Below are positions 57,501 to 64,000 of a stretch of 64,000 nt of DNA, in pieces. Under the pieces are notes generated by a model. That model ran no database searches, was not told the origin of the DNA, and saw only the letters and a program-made list of their open reading frames with translations. Location: contig NC_084730.1 of NCBI RefSeq assembly GCF_033807575.1, positions 5,191,986 to 5,255,985 on the forward strand, written 5' to 3'. How positions within the stretch are numbered: position 1 is the first letter of the stretch; the number at the start of each line of letters is the position of its first letter. Origin of the DNA: Cydia pomonella. Lineage: Eukaryota > Arthropoda > Insecta > Lepidoptera > Tortricidae. The position numbers and the translations under genes were made by a program.

Positions 57501-60500
57501 GGTATTTTTACATAGTATTAGGCCAATAACAGTTATCCGTTGGGTGCAAAATAATATACAAATATAATTAGTTAAACAAAGTAATAATCAAAGTGAAACA
57601 GTAACAGTAACAGTAACAGTAACAGTAACAGTAACAGTAACAGTAACAGTAGGTGATAATCAACATGAAAATTGAAGTTAGAGGTAGGTACACATGCTTG
57701 CATAAAGTTGATAGGTGTGCATTAACGTTAATAGTTGATTTAATTTATTTATATTGCTCTTGTAAATAATTTAAGTGATCACGCTTTTACCCAAAGATCA
57801 CTATTTAGCGCTCCTCTAAAGTAACTGTTTTACTTACTACATGGGACCATCCCTTGCATAAGATACCAAAATTTGTATTATGCCAAGACGCCAATGATGA
57901 GTACTTTAGATAAGGAAAAGGACGACGGATGAGAGGTATGAAGTTGAACAGAGCATAAAACGAATGAAAAAGTTTAAATTTTGTTAAATAAAAATATATT
58001 TATTATGACGATGACTGGGAACAGAAGATGCCTTTCATGTTGGTGGCACGATACGACGATTACATAAATACTGTGATAGAAGGAAAAAATTAAAGGATGG
58101 AGATGCCATGGAAGGCATTTGTAATTTATGCTAAAGAGAAGGTTAATGTTGTGTCATGATGATGTGATAGGAGAATAAAAGTAAACAAATGAGCAGGATT
58201 AAGTCGGCGGTACTCAACCGACTAAAGTTGGGCTAATCAATATGTCTTACATGTGTGAATGAATATATGATAACACTGATGATCTTTAGTTTACTCCAAT
58301 TTTATATATATATATATATACATATTCATATATATGAAAAAATATTGTTTATTTTCTATTCAAATTTAAGAGATAATCTTTTGTATTTACAATTTCAACC
58401 AATCTTATGCAATTTCCTTCATCTCTTGGTACATGCAACTCTACGTCTAGCTAATTCTTTATTTGATCCATGTACAGTAGAATCCGTTTATTATGACTCC
58501 GCCTATATTGACCAACCGGTTATTATAACGTAATTACACGAAGTTTGGTTTTCATATAAAAAATTTTATAAAAAAGTCGGATATAATGACTTCCCTTACA
58601 GTGACATGTCGCTTATTATGACCCATTTTTAATAAATTATGTCCGGTTATAATGACCGACATGATTCTTTACACCTCCAGTAATGTTCGTTGATTCCCGA
58701 CGACGATTCTTTATTTGATCCATGTAACTTTTCTTAGGGAGTCCCCTTCCGCGATGGATTTCAATCTTACACTCTATTATTTTTTGCATGAGTTCGTCGT
58801 GTCGTGTTCCATTCCCTATAATATGACCAATATAATTTTCTGTAAATTAAGAAAAAGTTCAATTTTTTAAATCATACAGTCAACTACTTTCTCGGGCGAA
58901 AAATGAGGGAAAATTTAATATCATTTTGGCTTATTTTCTTACTAGAATGGATGTCAACGTTACAAAGAATTCAATCAAAGAACAGTTACGAAAATTTGTC
59001 CTTTCAAGGAGTTCCAATTCCCACCCCGGGCTTTGGAAACCAATCAAATTTATAATTGTAAACGAAAATTTGAGCACTTGTGAATCGTTAAATATAATAA
59101 ATGACTGATTTCGTATTTTATTTTTAAAGTGATATTGACAGTGTCACACTTTTTACTACTAAGTTATATTTTATTGTTAAGAAGTTATTTATTAACTTCA
59201 AATTATAGATTAATGAATACGTACTACGCAAAAAACTAGAAAAATATGTCATTTAATTAACTTTAATATCCCTATACCAAACCGAATCCGGTCCGGCCGG
59301 ATCCGGCCGAATTGAAAATCAATCCGGTTTGCAATCCCTAATAATCTCGTTCAGACCAATTTGCGGTGGAAGTGTACATGGTAATGTACATCATATATTT
59401 TTTAGTTTTATCATTCTGTTATTTTAGAAGTTACAGGGGGGGAGGGGGACACATTTTAACACTTTGGAAGTGTCTCTCACGCAAACTATTCAGTTTATAA
59501 AAAAATGACATTAGAAACCTGAATATCATTTTTGAAGACCTATCTATAGATATACACGTGTATGGGTTTGATGAAAAAAAAAGAATGGGTTTCAGTTTTA
59601 ACCCCCAAATTTTTTTTTTTTAAACTGCTTACTAGATCTCATTCAAACTAATTTTCGGTGGAAGTTTACATGGTAATGTACATCATATATTTTTTTAGTT
59701 TTATCATTCTCTTATTTTTAGAACTTACAGGGGGGGGGGGGGGACACATTTTACCACTTTGAAAGTGTCTCCCGCGCAAACTAGTCAATATCATTTTTGA
59801 AGACCTATCCATAGAAACCCCACACGTATGGGTTTGATGACAAAAAATTGTTGATTTTCAGTTCTAAGTATGGGGAATCCCCAAAATTTATTGTTTTTGC
59901 TATTTTTGTGTGAAAATCTTAATGCGGTTCACAGAATACTACAGTTCTTATAGTTTCGGAAAAAAGTGGCAGTGACATAAACGGACAGACAGACGGACAT
60001 GACGAATCTATAATAGTTCCGTTTTTTGCCATTTGGCTACGGACCCCTAAAAAATTGGCACTTTTCTGTTCATCTTTTTTACTACTTTGCATAGGAACAA
60101 TTTATTTAGCTTAATTAATATTTCGATACGTAATAATTTCCTCATAGATGATGTGAAAAGCAGTAGGTTTGTGTCACACAGTATCGTTACAGCTTTGTTC
60201 CATGTATGTATGACTAAAAAATGGAATATTTTGATCATAACTAATCGGAATGACGCAGAAAAACAGTTTCCTGTATTATACAAATATGTACTTAACAGAA
60301 ATTTTGTCCTCATAAACAAGGAAATTAAATGTTTTAGCTACATAAATTAATCTACAGTTATTTAATAATAATTAAATACTTTCATTTTTAACTGAACTAC
60401 AGTCACAATCTTTGACTCATTTTTTATAATTTCAGTCTCATATGCCAACATCTGTGAAGAACTATTCCAGACATCCTTTTTTCAGACAAGTTCCGAGTTG

Positions 60501-62570
60501 CCTACTATAATAAATATTCATACGATGTAGATTGCTTTCAAATTTCATTGGCTAGTCTAAAAAATATAGTTAAACGTAAGTTGTTTCAGTGCCCAGGTAC
60601 TTATATATTTATGCTGTATGCAGTTAATTTTCTATCTGATATACATTAAATATACTTGTACCTATAACTACTTATTTCAGTTAACATTATTTATAAGTAT
60701 GAACCTCCAGGTCTTTTTGTTGCCTTGTTATTTTGTTGCAGTACATGTGTTGTATTGCCTTTTTAATGTGTTTATATAAATAAATAGTACCTGGGCGACC
60801 GAGCTTTGCTCGGTTATAACTATTTATGGTAATATATAAACTTGAACATATAAAAAAAAAAACAAAAGTTAGTCACCGGGCGAGATTCGAACCCGTAACA
60901 CTCGTTTAGCAGTCCGCGTCTTAACCCGCTGGATAAAACGGACAGTGGCCGACAACACGAAATTAGCGACCATATTCTGCGTCGAAAGAAAAACGCATGA
61001 AAACTCGAAAACACGCGTTTTTCCAAACATAAAACTAATCTAGATCGACTGTATACCCCCAAAAACCCCCATATACCAAATTTCAGCGAAATCGTTAGAG
61101 CCGTTTCCGAGATCACAGAAATATATATACAAGAATTGTTCGTTTAAAGGTATAAGATTATAGGACATTATTACACAAATTGACTAAGTCCCACAGTAAG
61201 CTCAATAAGGCTTGTGTTGAGGGTATTTAGACAACGATATATATAATATATAAATATTAATAAATACTTAAATACATAGAAAACACCCATGACTCAGGAA
61301 CAAATATCCATGCTCATCACACGTATAAATGCCCTTACCAGGATTTGAACCCGGGACCATCGGCTTCGTAGGCAGGGTCAGAGCTCGTTCCCACTATGTC
61401 GGATGTCGTGGCGATTTTTAATCGTGTGTCGTTGCCGCTGTTCTCACTATGTCGGATGTCGGATCCGGATTTCAATCGGGTGTCGGCGGTACTGTTCCCA
61501 CTAGTCGTCTGTCGTGCACGATCGCAGCTGGCGATGAAGATGTTCGAACTGAATTCGCGAACTACTTCGTCTCACCAGTAGGCATGCTGCCTTGGCAAAA
61601 TGAAATGCATACCTAAATACCTACGCATAACGAGTGAGTAGGTACCTACTTTTTATTAAATAAATTACTCACCATACTTATGTCTTTCTTTTTCATCTAA
61701 CTTCTCAAAATCTGGTACGAGCAAGGAACAAATTTCTCGCCAAGCAGCCAACTTCAAATGCTTTTTTTTATATTCTTCTATAGTCTTGTCCCAAATAATA
61801 CCTCTTTCCTGAACAAGTGCGATCAAATCTTCAGAATTTATATTAAGTACAGCCATTATTACAATTTTGCAGCATAAAAACACAATACTCTCCTTCCGCG
61901 CCAAAATATGTTTGCGCAATGCGAGCGATCGAAATCGTTCCGACATCCGACAAAATGTGAACAGAGCTATATTCACTCGTACGCGAGCGAGACACGACAC
62001 GATTTTTTTCCGGGCTGGAAGGGCTGGCAAAACGCACGACATTTTATGTCGTATCCGACACAAAATCGTTGTCGGACGAGTGTGAACAGCTTCATATAAA
62101 ATGTTCTGCCAGTGGAACGTACGATTAAAAATCGCCACGACATCCGACATAGTGGGAACGAGCTCTCACTACCCACTAGGCCAAACCGGTCGTCAAACCG
62201 TCAATTATATGACTGTTTGGTTTCTGAATAAACTAAAAAAAAATCTGTAGATGCCCTGCAATAATCGAAAGCAAGCAGAAAAAGCTAGGTTAGGTTAGCT
62301 CGTAAGTCGATTTTTCTGAATTCTCCATTTTGACGTAGCGTAGCAGCATGGTATCTGCTGGATGCCTTCAATGCCGCATTTAAAATATAGATAATCGAAT
62401 ACATACCTGAATAGACACATAAATATAGGGATACTAACCTAACGTAAAACGTAATCAAGCAAGAACATCGTAAAAGTTAATAACAATTTAATAAGTAAGT
62501 ACTTACAGTAGATCCCAGAAATACACAAACATATTATGGGTAAAATACTCAAAATAATCTTTAGTATCAT
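39264..62570 (-). CDS. Receptor gene B: eight-Ig, single-pass, ITIM-like tail
   Basis: Eighteen coding exons join to 3,246 nt, 1,081 aa plus stop. Layout: signal peptide 1-21; Ig D1 22-141 (one exon); D2 141-239; D3 239-354; D4 354-475; D5 475-581; D6 581-697; D7 697-812; D8 812-926 (each split over two exons); helix about 931-953 followed by R-R-R-R; tail 957-1081. The tail has V-T-Y-A-V-L (Y1010) and S-N-Y-A-E-I (Y1062), both matching [ILVS]xYxx[ILV], plus Y993, Y996 and Y1069. All ectodomain introns are phase 1 and all are GT-AG. D3-D4, D5-D6 and D7-D8 repeat the type 1 + type 2 module of gene A. I do not recognise a named orthologue. It is a candidate immune or adhesion receptor, which is inference. 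Confidence 0.85.
39627..40180 (+). mobile_element. Dispersed repeat family R1, compact copy
   Basis: AAAAAAGCGGCCAAGTGCGA to TTGGCTACGGAACCCTAA, with only one internal block and a G10 run near 39,804. The frame at 39,930-40,238 lies within it and is not a gene. Confidence 0.8.
40181..40610. other. Receptor B intron 17, unassigned
   Basis: No gene recognised. Confidence 0.35.
40611..41262 (-). mobile_element. LINE fragment with RNase H remnant (R1/LOA/I-like)
   Basis: Minus strand, in shifted pieces: AHNSVFQAEYMGIINAAA, then an ELARQGSGAGAIGPEPML stretch typical of the end of the RNase H domain in I/R1/LOA LINEs, then KVRSMLVARRETTHRTLA. Broken by stops. Confidence 0.65.
41263..41697. other. 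Receptor B intron 17, right part
   Basis: Contains a 3' scrap of SINE S (TGTGTAATAATGTCCTATAA at 41,292-41,311). No gene. Confidence 0.4.
41698..41930 (-). CDS. Receptor B exon 17, transmembrane and juxtamembrane
   Basis: STILAVTLPLALVALAVA helix, R-R-R-R stop-transfer, an Ala/Pro-rich linker (APPAKGASPAPSATPTPP), then acidic DSDADDLYDQYVSL. Ends in phase 0 at donor GTAGGT, as gene A exon 6 does. Confidence 0.9.
42395..42616 (-). CDS. Receptor B exon 16, second half of D8
   Basis: NNSTNLVLELYLNDTY, NHNQLFCVQGYSW and YYGEIANSNIITLIQ. Type 2, with several N-glycosylation sequons (N-N-S, N-S-T, N-D-T). Confidence 0.92.
42793..42912 (-). CDS. Receptor B exon 15, first half of D8
   Basis: HYITTEPKSKVYFEPN, LRFTCSGSIPLDGRK and YRWFRK. 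Type 2. Confidence 0.9.
42913..43449. other. Receptor B intron 14
   Basis: Repeat scrap with CGGCCTACCTGATGGTGAGC near 43,062. Open frames at 43,137-43,430 have no domain. Confidence 0.4.
43450..43680 (-). CDS. Receptor B exon 14, second half of D7
   Basis: KWIILRLNKTLEQSDND, SDIYCAKQN and ISLTIQRHVTPL. Type 1. The donor GTACAG is weaker than its paralogues but keeps phase 1. Confidence 0.9.
   Translation of the reverse strand: MNLIIQNDCYAHFNTLHMIKESGLSFDLIKPSSSQITTAIFTAPNKTCCRVGTIRKGSIDMTASGFHSRFKDMLHL
44002..44221. mobile_element. MITE family T
   Basis: 220 bp, CAGTCAGCATCAATAGTAGC to complement, TA on both sides. It is inserted in receptor B intron 13. Confidence 0.9.
44333..44573. mobile_element. 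Palindromic MITE with internal repeated motif
   Basis: Arms CTACTATCGGCATGGCACG and complement of CCGCACCATGCCGATAGTGG. The interior repeats variants of GCATGCCTGAGGACGCC and CTTTCTTAG. Confidence 0.75.
44630..44770. mobile_element. MITE family M, diverged copy
   Basis: GGCGCGTGATCATATGGTCA and GACAGTTCAGTTTAGTA match family M in order. Confidence 0.65.
44965..45215 (-). mobile_element. tRNA-derived SINE family S
   Basis: Near-identical to 35,530-35,796, with box B GGTTCAAATCC, head GACCGGTTTGGCCTAGTG and the same 3' end. Confidence 0.9.
45276..45650. mobile_element. Foldback element
   Basis: The arms pair GCAGAAAGCACGAAACTTG and GCTTTTACGTTTATAGAATA with CAAGTTTCGTGCTTTCTG and the complement. 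A G-rich run (GGGGGGAGGGGGG) lies near the right arm. Confidence 0.7.
46005..46118 (-). CDS. Receptor B exon 13, first half of D7
   Basis: TPQVTPISFKDEGKPF, IKFTCYAFV and VLSWYQSK. Type 1. Confidence 0.92.
46191..46375. mobile_element. MITE family P, copy 2
   Basis: 185 bp, CCCCTAGTGTAACTTTGATC to complement, TA flanks. It starts 73 bp from the acceptor of receptor B exon 13. Confidence 0.85.
46376..47064. other. Receptor B intron 12, unassigned
   Basis: AT-rich, no gene recognised. Confidence 0.35.
47065..47330 (+). mobile_element. LINE C-terminal scrap and 3' end
   Basis: LPESINSLDGVQFKRRLKD, WLLYKCYYDLNEYF, stop, then an AT-rich 3' UTR ending CAATAAAATACTATCTTATC. Related to the LINE lineage at 3,393. 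Confidence 0.6.
47773..47994 (-). CDS. Receptor B exon 12, second half of D6
   Basis: PNLEPVVPMDQVWNES, VDHSYHLNLLYCVQNY and FGELARSTTITLIL. Type 2. Confidence 0.92.
47995..49204. other. Receptor B intron 11
   Basis: Contains a LINE-type 3' end (48,080-48,260: CTGACCACCGGCAGCTTGGG then AATAAAGAGATAAA). Diverged direct repeats lie at about 48,760-48,810 and 48,850-48,895 (ATTGGTCGATTGGACCCGCA and ATTGGTCAATGGGGCCCTCA). Frames at 48,384-48,654 have no domain. Confidence 0.5.
49205..49330 (-). CDS. Receptor B exon 11, first half of D6
   Basis: KPYVTVEPKDDVIIF, LEFKCSGSEPIDGRS and YSWYIQ. Type 2. Confidence 0.92.
49792..49995 (-). CDS. Receptor B exon 10, second half of D5
   Basis: INLNLYKTLEQSDNDT, IIYCAKQ and VMFHRQIKPL. 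Type 1. Confidence 0.92.
50222..50937. mobile_element. DNA element family E, copy 2
   Basis: Homologous to 11,148-11,956 and lacks the MITE M present there. It has its own extra 90 bp near 50,425-50,515. Ends CAAACTTGCAATGAAAT and ATTTCATTACAAGTTTG. Confidence 0.7.
51065..51178 (-). CDS. Receptor B exon 9, first half of D5
   Basis: KPLVTPTSYIDEGKPF, IEFECFAYV and WLAWYQSK. Type 1, very like exon 13. Confidence 0.92.
51430..51666 (-). CDS. Receptor B exon 8, second half of D4
   Basis: PNLKSWNKPQFLTQNF, TISLSMKWSFHLSQLYC, AQEYSLKLALP and YGELVRSDAITLIH. Type 2. Confidence 0.92.
51667..52135. other. Receptor B intron 7
   Basis: CG-rich patch at 51,750-51,900 with short inverted motifs (TTTTGACGTGACAACG near 51,727, TATGACGTTGTCACGTTC near 52,047), which could be the ends of one element. 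No gene. Confidence 0.45.
52136..52261 (-). CDS. Receptor B exon 7, first half of D4
   Basis: TPYVTVNSVNNIKLL, FDLVCSGSKPVAGRS and YTWHIQ. Type 2, close to gene A exon 4. Confidence 0.92.
52594..52812 (-). CDS. Receptor B exon 6, second half of D3
   Basis: KIDIQLQKTLETSDNGTQ, FYCAKE and IHILLERYIRPL. Type 1, phase 1 donor GTATGC. Confidence 0.9.
52881..52990. mobile_element. Palindromic MITE of the GGCCTACCG group
   Basis: GGCCTACCGTCAAAATCGAA to TTTTAGCGGTTACCCTC, an imperfect hairpin in a receptor B intron. It is related in plan to the units at 12,041 and to MITE Y. Confidence 0.6.
52998..53349. mobile_element. GC-rich MITE beside a splice donor
   Basis: Ends AATAACCCCTC plus ACTTAGTGTAAGGCCTGAGT, and complement (ACTCAGGCTTTACACTTAGA plus GGGGTTATT). 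Interior about 60 percent GC by eye. It fills most of receptor B intron 5. Confidence 0.75.
53364..53489 (-). CDS. Receptor B exon 5, first half of D3
   Basis: QVWGPWTAPETFTDDG, LTVNYTC and LLTWFQTQ. The donor GTCAGT is followed 14 bp on by a 352-bp MITE that fills most of the next intron. Confidence 0.88.
53737..53907 (-). CDS. Receptor B exon 4, second half of D2
   Basis: GYIKVIFKKLLESSDNGTE, IYCVDE and RIQILIPKHS. It is shorter than its paralogues after the cysteine. The donor GTAAGT is phase 1. Confidence 0.88.
54070..54450 (-). pseudogene. Retroelement family Q fragment, degenerate
   Basis: Minus frames read DGMTRVTWNLGLTLIWHA, TCVMPSHLPGTSIEVG and EDLKRRKKT, aligning with RPDGM...LVWDATC of family Q, with shifts. 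Located in receptor B intron 3. Confidence 0.65.
54508..54625. repeat. (TTTCA)n satellite with higher-order pattern
   Basis: TTTCATTTCATTTCA blocks punctuated by TTTTTATTG about every 35-45 bp. The hydrophobic open frame (54,437-54,619) is an artefact. Confidence 0.9.
54626..55309. other. Receptor B intron 3, right part
   Basis: AT-rich. No gene recognised. Confidence 0.35.
55310..55432 (-). CDS. Receptor B exon 3, first half of D2
   Basis: KTQGPQVTPETFAYSGEH, TIEFTC and KWLSWYQMR. Type 1. Acceptor TTTCCAG, donor GTATGG. Confidence 0.9.
55555..55918 (-). repeat. Dispersed repeat, inverted pair with 38,125-38,466
   Basis: Reverse complement of the copy downstream of receptor B: CTCGAGACGACGTCTTCGCC and GTCTCAACGACAACCC. 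Confidence 0.75.
55942..56126. mobile_element. MITE with CAGTAGAAT termini (TA target)
   Basis: 185 bp, CAGTAGAATTCATTTATAAC to complement GTTATATCCGGATTCTACTG, TA on both sides. It is a mariner/pogo-style MITE. A relative starts at 58,475. Confidence 0.85.
56282..56638 (-). CDS. Receptor B exon 2, Ig D1 in one exon
   Basis: Encodes a whole type 1 domain: KPFVEFDC (C46), WLSWYQK (W58), KTIDLLLPVDNSNRGTS and IYC (C102). All other Ig domains of A and B have an intron after strand C; here it is absent. Phase 1 at both ends. Confidence 0.9.
56639..57595. other. Receptor B intron 1, 3' part
   Basis: Short palindrome at 56,745-56,780 (GTGAGCAAAATGC and GCTCACTGAGTGAG). Poly-T run at 57,438-57,457. 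No gene. Confidence 0.4.
57596..57652. repeat. (AACAGT)n microsatellite
   Basis: About nine hexamer units without interruption. Confidence 0.95.
57653..58474. other. Receptor B intron 1, unassigned
   Basis: No gene. A (TA)n tract lies at 58,303-58,322. Confidence 0.4.
58475..58720. mobile_element. MITE with CAGTAGAATCCG terminus, 3' end degenerate
   Basis: CAGTAGAATCCGTTTATTATG repeats as TTATTATGACC and TTATAATGACC inside. The left flank ATTCTTTATTTGATCCATGTA recurs at about 58,706-58,727, so a local duplication accompanied or followed insertion. Confidence 0.6.
59341..60054 (+). mobile_element. Dispersed repeat family R1, 5' truncated
   Basis: Begins inside the family (CTCGTTCAGACCAATTTGCG) and ends TTTGGCTACGGACCCC. 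Two internal blocks and poly-G runs near 59,436 and 59,730. Confidence 0.75.
60055..60787. other. Receptor B intron 1, unassigned
   Basis: The 87-codon frame at 60,087-60,350 resembles degraded LINE C-terminal sequence in composition, but I cannot align it to a known block. Confidence 0.35.
60788..61155. mobile_element. tRNA-containing repeat with LINE-like 3' end
   Basis: Starts GGGCGACCGAGCTTTGCTCG, holds a minus-strand tRNA-like box B (GGTTCGAATCTCGCC) and ends with TTTCAGCGAAATCGTTAGAG, CCGTTTCCGAGATC and ATATATATACAAGAATTG, a 3' end shared by many lepidopteran elements. Confidence 0.65.
61381..62165. mobile_element. Harbinger-type non-autonomous element with one MADF exon
   Basis: 785 bp. 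Near-perfect terminal inverted repeats of about 45 bp, starting GAGCTCGTTCCCACTATGTC. Flanked by a 3-bp duplication TCA (61,378-61,380; 62,166-62,168). Subterminal copies of CACTATGTCGGATGTCG and GTTCCCACTAGTCGTC recur near the left end. Three-bp duplications plus a MADF/Myb-like protein fit PIF/Harbinger. Confidence 0.85.
61665..61856 (-). CDS. MADF-domain 5' exon of a Harbinger-type element
   Basis: From ATG 61,856: MAVLNINSEDLIALVQER, GIIWDKTIEEYKKKHLK, LAAWREICSLL, then FEKLDEKERHKYG. This is the first part of a MADF domain, the DNA-binding partner encoded beside Harbinger transposases. A donor-like ATG then GTGAGT follows at about 61,671, but no second exon lies inside the element, so the gene is truncated. 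Confidence 0.75.
   Translation of the reverse strand: MAVLNINSEDLIALVQERGIIWDKTIEEYKKKHLKLAAWREICSLLVPDFEKLDEKERHKYGE
62195..62506. other. Receptor B intron 1, 5' end
   Basis: No gene recognised. Confidence 0.4.
62507..62570 (-). CDS. Receptor B exon 1, signal peptide
   Basis: MILKIILSILPIICLCISGI plus Tyr, then a donor GTAAGT in phase 1. The next exon is 5.9 kb downstream. Another ATG 14 bases upstream opens a non-hydrophobic frame that stops, so this start is preferred. It is the weakest exon of the gene because it is short and distant. Confidence 0.75.
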
Positions 62571-62901
62571 GATTTTTATTCATCGGAAACAGTCAACACG
62601 TTCGTATGCTTTGAATATTACCGCAAAATGTTTTAATTCCCGCTATGTTTAGACAGGAAAATATACAATACTTAAATGGATAAAACAAAAAATATTTTGT
62701 CCTGGTTTTTAGTCATACTCATCAAACAAAATATTGAAATTATTATACAACGTGTAACATTAAGCACTGCAAACTTTAGACACCATACCTGAGTAGCAGA
62801 TGCAATCGTTTTTCCAGTAGATATGGCGCTACTTTACCGCACTAGCGCGATAAGTACCACATTACGTAAAATTAAGTGCCATATATATGTGCCATGTGTT
62901 T
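62571..62901. other. Receptor B 5' flank
   Basis: Presumed promoter region. No convincing TATA box and no CCAAT-repeat array like that of gene A. Confidence 0.35.
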
Positions 62902-63091
62902 GACGACCAGTCTGGCCTAGTGGTTAGTGACCCTGCCTATGAATCCGATGGTCCCGGGTTCAAATCCTGGAAAGGGCATTTATTCGTGTTATGTGCACAG
63001 ATATGTGTTCCTGAGTCATGGGTGTTTAGTAGTGTTTAAGTATTTATAAATATTTATATGTCATATATATCGTTGTCTAAGTACCCTCAGA
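62902..63091 (+). mobile_element. tRNA-derived SINE family S, 3' truncated
   Basis: GACGACCAGTCTGGCCTAGT (box A), GGGTTCAAATCCTGG (box B), body to CGTTGTCTAAGTACCCTCAG. It lacks the usual 3' end. Confidence 0.88.
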
Positions 63092-63299
63092 ATAAATACG
63101 ATTGTCAATGTGACACTTATAGTGATGTAATCATGATTTATGTTTTTTTTTACTATTATATATTTATTTATCAACACATTTCAAGTAAACCAAATAACAA
63201 AAATATTGTATCAAAACTTATAAACTAAACTAAATTATGACCATCGAAATTAATAATAATAATTAGAAAAAACCCAAATCCTACACTAAAATAAAAATT

Positions 63300-63435
63300 A
63301 ACCCTTCGGCAAAGTTGCCATAGATGCTGGCAGCATTACCCCGCTGGATTGCAATAATAATTCTCTGTGCGAGGAAGCTTTCAGCCCTACGGTCCCCAGT
63401 CGCATCCATAAGCCTCTTTGACAAAGCCCTTTATA
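63300..63435 (-). pseudogene. Retroelement family Q fragment
   Basis: Minus strand: SKRLMDATGDRRAESFLA-like reading, then QRIIIAIQRGNAASIYGN and the A-rich 3' end, as in 14,191 and 37,290. Confidence 0.7.
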
Positions 63436-63438
63436 GTA

Positions 63439-63658
63439 CAGTCAGCATCAAAAGTAGCGGGTCAAATAACGCTTCATAAGTATCTACCATTCTGTAACAG
63501 CTTAACAAAAAGTTATGTCTTTAATATAGAACAACTATGAATGTAAAAGATATATTTTTGAACGCGAATTTTTGAATATTATTTACATTTGTAAAAGTTA
63601 TACGGAATATCAGATACTTTTGGCGCGTTGTTTCATCCGCTACTTTTGATGCTGACTG
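63439..63658. mobile_element. MITE family T
   Basis: 220 bp, same ends CAGTCAGCATCAAAAGTAGC and TA flanks. It is inserted in or beside the family Q fragment. Confidence 0.9.
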
Positions 63659-63659
63659 T

Positions 63660-63729
63660 ACCCTCAACACAAGCCTTATTGAGCTTACTGTGGGACTCTA
63701 GTCAATTTGTGTAATAATGTCCTTATATT
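63660..63729 (+). mobile_element. SINE family S, 3' end scrap
   Basis: ACCCTCAACACAAGCCTTAT to TTGTGTAATAATGTCC, the 3' part of the SINE without its tRNA head. Confidence 0.75.
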
Positions 63730-64000
63730 TTTTTTATATGTACTTACTGTAAAACGTTGTGCGATACATACGCGAATGATAAAACACTCCCTTCGGTCGT
63801 ATTTTGATTTATTCCCACTCCTTGTGAATTTCCTATTTTTCGCACTTGTATTGTAATATATACTAATGTTTTACTAATTGCAATCTTGTTATGAGAATTT
63901 ATTTTTGAAACGACTAAATACAAGTGGATTCAAACATTATAGAGTAATTTACAAATAAAAAAATTGCCCTAGGTTATGATTACTAGGTATCCTACCTGCC
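63730..64000. other. Right edge, unassigned
   Basis: 63,770-63,850 resembles 42,690-42,760 (CTTCGGTCGT then GAATTTCCTATTTT), a shared dispersed repeat. No gene. Confidence 0.4.

Larger units (their letters stand above)
61156..62194 (-). mobile_element. tRNA-derived SINE family S, split by a Harbinger-type element
   Basis: The two parts (61,156-61,380 and 62,166-62,194) join to give the family S head; the break is inside the tRNA-like region between TGCAGGGTCA-type and CTACCCACTAGG sequence. Confidence 0.85.

Overview
The window is eukaryotic and almost certainly lepidopteran (moth or butterfly). This rests on the AT-rich background, tRNA-derived SINEs and RTE/Jockey-type LINE ends of the kinds common in Lepidoptera, dense palindromic MITEs, and spliced genes with clean GT-AG introns. 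No bacterial, phage or CRISPR feature is present. All confident host genes lie on the minus strand.

Three host loci, in transcription order from high to low coordinates: (1) receptor gene B (62,570 to 39,264), 18 coding exons, 1,081 aa: signal peptide, eight Ig-like domains, one transmembrane helix, and a tail with two motifs matching the ITIM consensus. (2) Receptor gene A (28,404 to 12,585), 7 exons, 398 aa: signal peptide, two Ig-like domains, acidic stalk, transmembrane helix, and the same type of tail. (3) The 5' part of a ZIP9/SLC39A9 zinc transporter (7,360 to 2,282, running off the left edge). For A and B every exon junction keeps the frame: ectodomain introns are all phase 1, the TM-to-tail intron is phase 0 in both, and both reading frames sum to whole codons with a terminal stop.

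The likely system of interest is this tandem pair of ITIM-like Ig receptors. Nearly every Ig domain is split over two exons after the W-Y-x-x-G of strand C. The domains fall into two alternating types: type 1 has D-x-G-T-x-I-Y-C near the second cysteine, type 2 has L-[YF]-C-[AV]-Q. Gene A is one type 1 + type 2 module. The membrane-proximal six domains of gene B are three such modules in tandem, with two extra type 1 domains outside. Paired tyrosine motifs in the tails suggest phosphotyrosine signalling through SH2-domain partners, which is an inference.

The rest is mobile DNA. Notable pieces are an apparently intact DD41D Tc1/mariner element with about 0.7 kb terminal inverted repeats (28,908-31,831), a Harbinger-type element carrying one MADF exon (61,381-62,165), a 1.3 kb DNA element full of one 13-bp motif (18,824-20,132), fragments of at least four LINE lineages, five fragments of a retroelement family with a Cys/His plus R-P-D-G...W-D region, and many MITE families, often nested. 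Both receptor genes have stacks of palindromic repeats starting within about 40 bp of their stop codons. Gene A has four 39-bp direct repeats, each with a CCAAT box in the gene's orientation, about 90-250 bp upstream of its start codon.
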